In this document: in pieces, positions 6,857 through 13,430 of the stretch
Layout of the letters: every line of letters starts with the position of its first letter
How positions within the stretch are numbered: position 1 is the stretch's first letter
Assembly (NCBI GenBank): GCA_964608495.1
Contig: CAZSOQ010000141.1
Coordinates: forward strand, 1 to 13,430
DNA length: 13,430 nucleotides
Direction: 5' to 3'
Origin: JAKORR01 sp964608495
Lineage (GTDB): Bacteria > Armatimonadota > Zipacnadia > Zipacnadales > FEN-943
Program-made: the position numbers and the translations under genes
The notes under the pieces: model-generated
Database searches by the model: none
Seen by the model: only the letters and a program-made list of their open reading frames with translations
What the model was told of the DNA's origin: nothing

Positions 6857-8770
6857 ATGACCTCAGCACTAGCCCCGGTCCTGGCCCTGCTACTCCTGCC
6901 CACCTGGGGCCAGACGCCGGACGAGCGGGCCGAAATCGCCGCCTTCCAGCGCGAGGTCGCCGAGGCCGAGAAGCTTCGCGACGCCACGGCCGCCTTCTCC
7001 ACCAACTTTCCCATCGCGCGCCTGGCCCTGAAGAAGGCCCGCCTCCTCGCCCAGGGCCCCGCCTTCTTCGGCCCGCCGGTGGCCGTGCAGGAAGTGCTCC
7101 AGACCGGTCGCCAGGCCCTGCAGCGGATCGCGGCCCAGACGGCCTACCGGGGCGCGCCCGGCAAGCTCAACGAGCTGGCCTATGAGGCCGAGAACGACGG
7201 CTCCGTCCAGCCCTACTACCTGTACATCCCCGAGGACTACGACCCCGCGCGCCAGTGGCCCCTCATCGTCTTCCTCCACGGCTACGTGCCCTCCATCACC
7301 GTTCTGGACCCCTGGATCCTGCCCGACGAGGTCTGCAGGATCGCCGGGCGCAACGGCTGCCTGCTCCTGATCCCCTACGCGCGCCGCAACACGGACTTCC
7401 AGGGCGTGGGCGAGGTGGATGTGATCGAGACCCTCGCCCTCGTCCAGAGGTACTACCCCGTGGACGAGCAGCGCATCTACATGTCCGGCGTGAGCATGGG
7501 CGGGATGGGCGCGTGGAACATGGCCCTGCGGCACCCCGGGCGCTTCGCGGCCGTGACGCCCATCGCGGGCCACTCCGACATGCTCACCTGGTGGCGCTGG
7601 CCCGTGAACGACGTGGCGCCCTTCAAGAAGTGGCTCATCGAGTGGGACAACCCCGTGGACCTGGTCATGAACGCGCGCGGCCAGAGGGCCTTCGCGCAAC
7701 ATGGCGAGAACGATCAGCTCATCCCCGCCGAACAGTCGCGCACCATCGTCGCCCGGGCGCGCGACGAGGGCCTGGACTTTGCGTACCACGAGTACCGCGG
7801 CGAGGGGCACTACATCTATTGGGGCACCGAGTGCTTCGAGAAGGCCTGGGCCTGGCAGAAGCAGTTCGCCCTCGGCGACCCCGTGCGCGAGCTCACCTAC
7901 AAGACCTATAGCCTGGAGTATGACCGCGCCTACTGGCTCCGCGTGGACGCCATCGCCACCTGGGGCCGCCCCGCCACCGTGAGGCTCAAGGTCGAGGACG
8001 AGGCCAGGCGCGTCAACGTCCAGACGGACAACGTGGCGGCCTTCTCGCTCAACCTCGACGAGGCCGGCCTGCCCGCCGACATCAGCCTCGTCCTCAACGG
8101 CGCGCCCGCGGAGCCGGCCCGCGGCGAAGGCCCGTGGGTGAGCTTCGCCCCGCAGCCCGTCGCCCCGGCCGACGGCTTCCCGCCCGTCAAGTGCAAGGGG
8201 CTCTGCGGGCCCGTCGAGGAGGTCTTCGACACGCCCTTCATCGTCGTCCAGGGCACCGCCGGGGACAACGCGGCCGACGAGGACCTGGCCCGCAAGACCG
8301 GCACCTGGGTCGCCGAATGGGACGCCTTCGCCGACGGCTACCCGCGCGTCGCCACCGACGCCGAGATCACCGACGCCGACATCGCTCGCTACAACCTGGT
8401 CCTCTTCGGCACGCCCCAGACCAATAGCGTCCTCGCCCGCCTCGCCGACAAGCTGCCCATCAGGATCGGCGACCACGAGTACCAGATCGGCGAGCGACGC
8501 CTGGCGGGGCCCGAGCTGGGCTTGGTCCTGTGCTACCCGAACCCCCTGGCGCCCGACAAGTACGTGGCCGTCTACGCCGGCGAGTACTACGGCGCCAAGC
8601 TGTCCATCAACCACAAGCACGACCTGCTGCCCGACTTCCTCGCCTTCCGCGCCGACCGGTTCCTGTACGACGAGACCGACGACTGGGTCTGCGGGGGCTT
8701 CTTCGATAGCCGCTGGCGCCTGAGCGACGAGACCACCTGGGGCAACGCCGGCGCGACGGGCGCCGACTGA
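6857..8770 (+). CDS. Secreted alpha/beta-hydrolase (esterase / prolyl-oligopeptidase type) with extra C-terminal domain
   Basis: A 637 aa exported serine hydrolase. An N-terminal signal peptide spans residues 1 to ~18 (hydrophobic core LAPVLALLLLP). A helical segment follows at about 22-95, then an alpha/beta-hydrolase domain at ~110-340. Its oxyanion-hole strand is FLHGY (139-143), the nucleophile elbow GVSMGG (211-216, S213), the likely acid D286 in HGENDQLIP, and His H318 in GEGHY. A beta-rich linker at ~345-440 leads to a C-terminal domain at ~445-620. This domain opens with the KxxGLxGPxxxxF pattern (KCKGLCGPVEEVF) and contains YNLVLFGTPQTNS at 512-524, a pattern I recall from planctomycete-type esterases. 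The substrate is unknown; carboxylic esters or acylated glycans are plausible. It starts 79 nt after ftsQ and is convergent with the GH31 gene, 41 nt apart, so it is probably not part of the dcw operon. Confidence 0.8.
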   Translation: MTSALAPVLALLLLPTWGQTPDERAEIAAFQREVAEAEKLRDATAAFSTNFPIARLALKKARLLAQGPAFFGPPVAVQEVLQTGRQALQRIAAQTAYRGAPGKLNELAYEAENDGSVQPYYLYIPEDYDPARQWPLIVFLHGYVPSITVLDPWILPDEVCRIAGRNGCLLLIPYARRNTDFQGVGEVDVIETLALVQRYYPVDEQRIYMSGVSMGGMGAWNMALRHPGRFAAVTPIAGHSDMLTWWRWPVNDVAPFKKWLIEWDNPVDLVMNARGQRAFAQHGENDQLIPAEQSRTIVARARDEGLDFAYHEYRGEGHYIYWGTECFEKAWAWQKQFALGDPVRELTYKTYSLEYDRAYWLRVDAIATWGRPATVRLKVEDEARRVNVQTDNVAAFSLNLDEAGLPADISLVLNGAPAEPARGEGPWVSFAPQPVAPADGFPPVKCKGLCGPVEEVFDTPFIVVQGTAGDNAADEDLARKTGTWVAEWDAFADGYPRVATDAEITDADIARYNLVLFGTPQTNSVLARLADKLPIRIGDHEYQIGERRLAGPELGLVLCYPNPLAPDKYVAVYAGEYYGAKLSINHKHDLLPDFLAFRADRFLYDETDDWVCGGFFDSRWRLSDETTWGNAGATGAD

Positions 8771-8811
8771 GCCACCGGCCCAGGGCCCGCCAGGCCAAGG
8801 AAGGCGACCGT

Positions 8812-11800
8812 CTACGGCGCGGCAGGCGGCGTTCCCTCAGGCGCAAGCGACGTCCACAGCCCCTGCAGCGGCCGATCGTCCGGACCGGCCAGCCGCACGT
8901 ACAGCCCCCACTGCCCGCCCTCCTGGCACACCTTCATCAGCAGCGTGTTCCACCCCGACCGCAGCTTGATCGCCACCCGGTCCTGGTCCGGCGCCGGCGG
9001 ACGCGGGTCGGGGAAGGTGTGCACATGCTCCCCGTTCACCCACAACTTGCACTCGTCGTCGCTGCCCAGGTACGCCACGCCATCCTCATCGCGCGGAGCC
9101 CACACGTACGCCACGGCGTAGGCGACGGTGAAGTCCTTGGGCTTGAAGAGCGGCTCCAGGTTGATGAAGTTCGGCTCGGCCTGCGGCCCGGTCGGCCAGC
9201 GCCACCGCGTCGTCAGCCACTTGACCGGCCCCTCCTTGCCCTCCAGTTCCGCGCCGATCTTGAGCTCCTGCTCCGGCGGGTACACCGCCTCCAGCCCCCG
9301 CCGCTCAGCGTTGTCGAAGGGCCCGACCAGGTGGAAGAGCTGCAGCGGGCTCGTGTCCACCACGGCCGACAGCTCCCCGGCCACCGGCAGGCCCGCCCAC
9401 TCCCCCTGCAGCGGCGTGGACACCCGGACCAGGCCCACCGGGCAGTAAGGCCCGTAGGCCAGCTCCCTGCCCAGGTCCGGCCAGCGCGACCCGTCCGGCG
9501 CCTGCAGGCTCGCGAGCAGCCGCTGCGTCGCCTCGGGCGCGTACGGGGACCGGAGGACCTCCGGGGCCAGCCGCGCCGTCGTCCCGTCCGCCAGCACCTC
9601 CAGCCGCCCTTCGAGGCTGATGCCCAGCACCGTGGCCAGGGCCTTCATCCGGTCCTTCTCGTTCGCCGCGCCGCGCGCCGCCGCGTCCACCAGCAGCGGC
9701 AGGTCGTCCTCCTCGATCTCGCTAAGCGTCCGCCGCGCCAGGGTCAACGGCACCTGCCCGGCTTCCAGCCGGCGCGCCAGGTTCTCGGCCTTCGCCGCTG
9801 CCTTGGTCGCCTGGAAGCTGGCCGTCACCCAATCCCCCTCGAGCGCGCGAAGGTCCTCGGCCACCCGCCGCAAATGTCGGCCCAGGCCCAGGGCCTGCGA
9901 GCACAGCGTGTACTCCTGATGTCCCGCGCCGCCCCGCAGCTCCACCCGGTAGCCGCTCGTGACCGGTCGCCGCGGCAGGTACACGGACACCCTGCGCTCC
10001 CCGGCCTCCCAGCACCATCCCGGCGACTCGTCCGCGCTGTCCCACGCGCGGGGCTTCGCCTTCGCCAGCGCCTTGCCGTCGAGCAATACCTCCTCGGGCG
10101 CGAACCGGCCCAGCACCGTCACCCGCCAGCTCCGGTCCTTCACCTGGCCCTCGAAGCTGCCCTCGGCCGGCGCGACCTCGAGCGTCTGGCTCGTGCTCGA
10201 CCCGGCCGTGAGCCTCAGCTCCGTCTTAGCGAACTCGCCCTTCTGGTATCCCTTGCTCTCCCCATCGTCCTCATACAGCGTGAAGCTCGCGTCCGGGCGC
10301 CCCACGGTCACCACGGCCGTCAGCCGATCCGGGCGCTCCTGCCCCACGTGGGCCGGTGCCGCGCCGTTGGTCACCAGGATGCTGCCCCGCCGGTAGAACA
10401 TCGGCAGGCGCTGCAGGTCGGCCTCGTAGCTTATCACGCCCGAGGAGTAGGCCTCGCCGGTCCACGGATCCAGCCACTCCCCCGGCGGCAGCCACACCTC
10501 GCGGCGGGCCGGCTGTCCCGCCGGCGCGGCTTGGACGATGGGCGCCACCAGGATCGCGTCGCCGAAGAGGTACTCGTCGTCGCGCCTGTAGGCCTCTTCC
10601 TCTTCGGGCCAGTCGAGGTACAGCGGCCTGCACAGCGGCTCGCCGGTCTCGTAGGTCTGGCGCGCCCAGGAGTAGATGTACGGCAGCAGCTCGTAGCGCG
10701 CGCCGAAGTAGGTCCGCGCCGCCTCTATCCCCTCCGGGCCGTACTCCCACGGCTCGCGGATGCCGTGGTTGCTATGCAGGCGCAGGATGGGGCTGAAGGC
10801 CCCGAACTGGACCCAGCGGATGTACAGGTCGGCGGGCAGGCGGTCGCCGTTGAAGCCCCCGATGTCGTTGGACCAGTACGGATAGAGCACGTTGGCGGCC
10901 CGCGAGGTGAAGCCTACCTCGTACCCCAACACGCCCCAATCGGCGAAGGTGTCGCCGCTGAACCCCGTGGGATAGCGGTGGGAGCCGTGGCCCCCATAGC
11001 GGGCGAAGAGCAGGCCGCGCTTGCCCGTGTGCTTCTCCGTGTAGTCAAAGTACAGCTTGCTCGTCCACATCTGGCTGTCGAGCCCGCGCATCCCCGCCGC
11101 GCTGCCGTCTATCCACCAGAAGTCCACCCCCTGCTCGTGCAGGGGCTTGTGCAGCAGCTCGAAGTAGGCCTCGGCGTGAGTCTTGTCCGCCAGGTTGAAC
11201 TGCACGTCCTCCCGCCCCGCCGGGTCCACGCCCATGGCCCGGCACACGTCCGCGAAGCGGCTGTCCGCGGCCGGCAGCCGGCCCGGATGGTTGTTCAAGG
11301 TCACCTTGCAGCCCTGGGCGTGCACCCAGTCCAGGAACTCCTCGGGGTTGGGGAACAGCTCCGGGTTCCAGTCGTAGGACTCCCAGCCATGCAGATGCCA
11401 GTCCACGTCTATGACCAGGACGTCCAGGGGGATGCCCAGCTCCCGGAAGCGGTTCACGATCTCGCGCTCCTCGGCGTCGGTGAAGGGCCAGTAGCGCGAG
11501 TACCATCCGCCGAAGGCGAACCGTGGCGGCAGGTTGATGTGGCCCATCAGATCGCTGGCCAGCAGCAGGGCTCGCCAGTAGTCGTGCCCGTAGGCGCAGA
11601 AGTACCAGTCCTGCGCGTTGGCGTCGGGCCGCTCCGCGAGCCAGTCGGTGGCGGGGTCTATCAGGGGCCGACCCGAGTCGTCATAGAAGAACCAGCCCGA
11701 GCGGCTGAGCAGGCCCTGGCCGAGCGGCGGCAGCGCGGCGCCCTTGACGCCGTCGAGGCTGTGACGGGTGCCGCCGAGATTGCCGGGGTCGGGATCGCCC

Positions 11801-12165
11801 GGATGCCACGGCCCGGCCAGGCGCGGCGACTCGATGGTCAGGTTCTCGGCCCCGAAGCGGCCGGCCGGCGTGTAGCGCACGGTCAGGTCCGGGGTCTTGA
11901 GGACCACGACCCCGTCGGGCGAGTCCTCGCGCGTGATCTGCACCGCCGGCCACTCGCGCCCGACCACCACCGCCGATGGCCAGTCGGCCCACTGCTGCTC
12001 CTCGGACCACTCCAGGCGCACGAGGTCGGTGGTCAGGAAGGTGATCCGCGCCGGACCCACGGTTGCTGTGCTGCCGGTGACTCGCAGGTCCTGAGCCACC
12101 GCCCAGGTGCAGCTCAGCAGCAGCCCAAGCGCGAGGAAAACGGGCATCGGGCGGTTGAGTCTCAC
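8812..12165 (-). CDS. Secreted GH31-family glycoside hydrolase with long C-terminal extension
   Basis: A 1117 aa exported enzyme acting on alpha-glycosidic bonds; the sugar is not predictable. The signal sequence ends near AVA-Q (22-25). A C19 after LLS could alternatively mark a lipoprotein. The GH31 N-terminal beta-sandwich is at ~28-200 and the TIM barrel at ~205-505, with VIDVDWH at 251-257. The nucleophile is D353 in DFWWIDG, the acid/base D405 in GFSGDTFADW, and NDIGGF is at 433-438. The motif REPWEYG (470-476) follows. A proximal beta domain and a DUF5110-like domain (FTLYEDDGES, 628-637) run to ~700. The remaining ~370 residues comprise a helical region (~755-905) and a galactose-binding-like or PA14-like module (~940-1095, with LGSDDECKLWVNG at 1033-1045). 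The start is GTG 12165, supported by AAGGGGGG 7 nt upstream; ATG 12147 is the alternative. It is divergent from the URO-D-like gene. Confidence 0.92.
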   Translation of the reverse strand: MRLNRPMPVFLALGLLLSCTWAVAQDLRVTGSTATVGPARITFLTTDLVRLEWSEEQQWADWPSAVVVGREWPAVQITREDSPDGVVVLKTPDLTVRYTPAGRFGAENLTIESPRLAGPWHPGDPDPGNLGGTRHSLDGVKGAALPPLGQGLLSRSGWFFYDDSGRPLIDPATDWLAERPDANAQDWYFCAYGHDYWRALLLASDLMGHINLPPRFAFGGWYSRYWPFTDAEEREIVNRFRELGIPLDVLVIDVDWHLHGWESYDWNPELFPNPEEFLDWVHAQGCKVTLNNHPGRLPAADSRFADVCRAMGVDPAGREDVQFNLADKTHAEAYFELLHKPLHEQGVDFWWIDGSAAGMRGLDSQMWTSKLYFDYTEKHTGKRGLLFARYGGHGSHRYPTGFSGDTFADWGVLGYEVGFTSRAANVLYPYWSNDIGGFNGDRLPADLYIRWVQFGAFSPILRLHSNHGIREPWEYGPEGIEAARTYFGARYELLPYIYSWARQTYETGEPLCRPLYLDWPEEEEAYRRDDEYLFGDAILVAPIVQAAPAGQPARREVWLPPGEWLDPWTGEAYSSGVISYEADLQRLPMFYRRGSILVTNGAAPAHVGQERPDRLTAVVTVGRPDASFTLYEDDGESKGYQKGEFAKTELRLTAGSSTSQTLEVAPAEGSFEGQVKDRSWRVTVLGRFAPEEVLLDGKALAKAKPRAWDSADESPGWCWEAGERRVSVYLPRRPVTSGYRVELRGGAGHQEYTLCSQALGLGRHLRRVAEDLRALEGDWVTASFQATKAAAKAENLARRLEAGQVPLTLARRTLSEIEEDDLPLLVDAAARGAANEKDRMKALATVLGISLEGRLEVLADGTTARLAPEVLRSPYAPEATQRLLASLQAPDGSRWPDLGRELAYGPYCPVGLVRVSTPLQGEWAGLPVAGELSAVVDTSPLQLFHLVGPFDNAERRGLEAVYPPEQELKIGAELEGKEGPVKWLTTRWRWPTGPQAEPNFINLEPLFKPKDFTVAYAVAYVWAPRDEDGVAYLGSDDECKLWVNGEHVHTFPDPRPPAPDQDRVAIKLRSGWNTLLMKVCQEGGQWGLYVRLAGPDDRPLQGLWTSLAPEGTPPAAP

Positions 12166-12320
12166 AGCCAGTCCCCCCTTGGCCGACGGTTGACGCGCAG
12201 GCGACCACGCCGGGGATTGCTTCGTCGCGCTGGAGGTAGAGCCTTCCCGGAGCGGAAGGGCCGGGCCGAGGCCGGGCCTGGGTGGGAGTCCCGGGCGGCC
12301 CGGACGGTGACCTCAAAGCC
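12166..12320. promoter_or_regulatory. Divergent intergenic region between GH31 and URO-D-like genes
   Basis: These 155 bp must hold the promoters of both divergent genes. I see a perfect 6-bp inverted repeat CCTTCC (12242-12247) / GGAAGG (12254-12259) with a 6-nt spacer, and a duplicated CCGGGCC at 12261-12267 and 12272-12278. A TTGACG at 12190-12195 has no convincing -10 partner. The inverted repeat could be an operator or RNA hairpin, but GC-rich DNA yields such repeats by chance. Confidence 0.35.
12173..12180 (-). promoter_or_regulatory. Shine-Dalgarno-like site for the GH31 gene
   Basis: AAGGGGGG on the minus strand with 7 nt to the GTG at 12165. It supports the GTG start over the internal ATG at 12147. 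Confidence 0.5.
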
Positions 12321-13349
12321 ATGACCCCACGCGAGCGTGTCCTGACGGCGCTGGATCACCGGCAGCCCGACCGTACCCCCAGGGACTTCTGGGCCGAGCC
12401 GCCGGCCCTGCGCCGGCTCTTCGAATTCCTGGGGCACCAGGACCAGGAAAGGCTGCTGCGCGAGCTGGGCGTGGACGTGCGCCACCTGGACGCGGGTGGC
12501 CCGCCCGAGCGCTCGCTCGGCGGCGGCCTGTACCGGAACATGTGGGGTGAGCAGTACATCTACCGCGAGACTGGCTGGGGGCCCATGCGCGAGGACGTCA
12601 AGGGTGCGCTGGGCGGCGCCCGCAGCCTGGCGGACCTGGAGGCCTTCGACTGGCCCACACCCGACTGCCTCGACCACTCGCGGCTGCGGGAGCTGGCCCG
12701 CAGGCACGACGACTACGCCCTGCTGTACGGGTCGGCGGATATCTGGCAGCGGCCGGCCCTCGTGCGCGGCTGGCAGGAGATGTTCCTCGACATGGTCGAA
12801 GAGCCCGACCGGGTCCACTTCCTCTGCCGCACCTTCACGGACTTCTACCTTGAGGACTACACGCGCGCCGCAGAGGCCACCGACGGGCGCCTGGACCTCT
12901 TCCTGGTCATCAGCGACCTCGGCAGCCAGCAGGCACCCCTGATCTCCCTGGGCATGTTCCGGCGCTTCGTGGCCCCCTATCTGCGCGAGATGATCCACCA
13001 CATCCACGCCCTCGGCGCCCGGGCCCTGTTCCACAGCTGCGGCGCGATCCGGCCCTTCATCCCCGACCTCATCGAGCTGGGCGTGGACGTCCTGGACCCG
13101 ATACAGCCCACCGGCCCGGACCTCTCGCCCGAGGCACTCAAGGCCGACTTCGGCGACCGGCTCTGCTTCCACGGGGGCATCGACATGCAGCGGCTCCTGC
13201 CCAGGGGCTCGCAGGGGGAGGTGCGGCGCGAGGCGGCCCGGTACTGTGACGTGCTGGGCGCCGGCGGCGGCTACGTTCTCGCGCCCGCCCATCTGATCCA
13301 GCCCGACGTCCCGCCGGAGAACGTCCTGGCTATGTACGGGGTGGGATAG
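12321..13349 (+). CDS. Uroporphyrinogen decarboxylase-like (URO-D/MtaA superfamily) protein
   Basis: A 342 aa soluble protein of the URO-D fold family, which includes haem-pathway UroD and the MtaA/MtbA corrinoid:coenzyme M methyltransferases. The N-terminus MTPRERVLTALDHRQPDRTP is typical of the family. HSCGAI at 238-243 provides the H-x-C zinc-type ligand pair of methyltransferase members. Further landmarks are DLIELGVDVLDPIQ at 249-262, FHGGIDMQ at 283-290 and GGGYVLAPAHLIQPDVPPEN at 315-334. The RQAGR active-site motif of true UroD near the N-terminus is missing, so haem synthesis is unlikely. A methyl-transfer or unknown role is more plausible, but no corrinoid protein gene is in the window. 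The start is ATG 12321 by family alignment; no clear Shine-Dalgarno is seen, and an in-frame GTG at 12282 is the alternative. It is divergent from GH31. Confidence 0.85.
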   Translation: MTPRERVLTALDHRQPDRTPRDFWAEPPALRRLFEFLGHQDQERLLRELGVDVRHLDAGGPPERSLGGGLYRNMWGEQYIYRETGWGPMREDVKGALGGARSLADLEAFDWPTPDCLDHSRLRELARRHDDYALLYGSADIWQRPALVRGWQEMFLDMVEEPDRVHFLCRTFTDFYLEDYTRAAEATDGRLDLFLVISDLGSQQAPLISLGMFRRFVAPYLREMIHHIHALGARALFHSCGAIRPFIPDLIELGVDVLDPIQPTGPDLSPEALKADFGDRLCFHGGIDMQRLLPRGSQGEVRREAARYCDVLGAGGGYVLAPAHLIQPDVPPENVLAMYGVG

Positions 13350-13380
13350 GCGCCTGTTCGTCCTTGCGGGCAGCGATCAG

Positions 13381-13430
13381 CCCCAGAGTCTGGCATACCA
13401 GGGGCTCTGCCCCCAGGCCCCCTGCTGGGG
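13381..13430. repeat. GC-rich inverted-repeat patch downstream of the URO-D-like gene
   Basis: GGGGC (13401-13405) pairs with GCCCC (13409-13413) around TCT. CCCCAG (13411-13416) pairs with CTGGGG (13425-13430), and CCCCAG also occurs at 13381-13386. The GGGGCTCTGCCCCC core resembles dispersed intergenic REP-like elements found in GC-rich genomes. It begins 32 nt after the stop and runs off the window edge, so the element may be incomplete. It could also serve as a transcription end. Confidence 0.4.

Noticed and set aside
6890..8620. A 576-codon open frame on the minus strand opposite the esterase
   Set aside because: It is rich in Gly, Val, Asp and His without domains, and antisense to a gene with signal peptide and catalytic triad.
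8771..8811. Possible bidirectional terminator between the esterase and GH31 genes
   Set aside because: Only very short GC palindromes with loops too small to fold and no T-tract on either strand.
12190..12218. TTGACG as a -35 box for the URO-D-like gene
   Set aside because: No -10-like hexamer at 16-18 nt spacing, and a single hexamer match is weak evidence.
9019..12324. An open frame of about 1100 codons on the + strand opposite the GH31 gene
   Set aside because: It is the mirror of a GC-rich gene: Arg, Pro, His, Gln and Val rich, without recognisable motifs, and fully antisense to an unmistakable GH31 enzyme.
12162..13292. A 376-codon open frame on the minus strand opposite the URO-D-like gene
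   Set aside because: It is a shadow frame with no motifs; it would abut the GH31 start and remove its promoter region.

Overview
This is a GC-rich bacterial window with dense coding and no RNA genes, insertion sequences or CRISPR arrays that I can see. It has two parts. Positions 1-6777 are the downstream part of a division and cell wall (dcw) cluster, all on the + strand: mraY (5' end outside the window), murD, ftsW, murG, murC and an ftsQ-like gene. These genes overlap or nearly touch (overlaps of 3, 16 and 3 nt, gaps of 17 and 4 nt), which fits one operon. Together they make UDP-MurNAc-peptide (MurC, MurD), lipid I (MraY) and lipid II (MurG), polymerise glycan (FtsW) and scaffold the divisome (FtsQ).

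The cluster stops after ftsQ. The usual murB, ddl, ftsA and ftsZ are not in the window. A GC-rich hairpin lies just after ftsQ, followed by accessory genes: a secreted alpha/beta-hydrolase esterase with an extra C-terminal domain (+), a very large secreted GH31 glycosidase convergent with it (-), and a URO-D/MtaA-type protein divergent from the GH31 gene (+). A 155 bp intergenic region separates the last two. A GC-rich inverted-repeat patch fills the last 50 bases.

The host is probably a member of the Planctomycetota or a related, poorly cultured lineage (Armatimonadota, Hydrogenedentota, Lentisphaerota and Sumerlaeota are alternatives). This is inference. It rests on the GC content, the hydrolase C-terminal domain and the GH31 C-terminal sugar-binding-like module, both of a kind I associate with those groups, and the absence of ftsA/ftsZ after ftsQ. 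No single feature proves it.

I did not find a clearly new multi-gene system. The most unusual signal is that several core cell wall proteins lack residues that are normally near-invariant. MurD has lost both Asn of its HN..N motif and the Arg of its PHR motif. MurG has HVSD where HEQN is expected, and FtsW has an altered catalytic loop. The FtsQ POTRA region carries three cysteines. MurC, in the same operon, is canonical. A possible frameshift or assembly error near position 60 affects the start of the mraY fragment.
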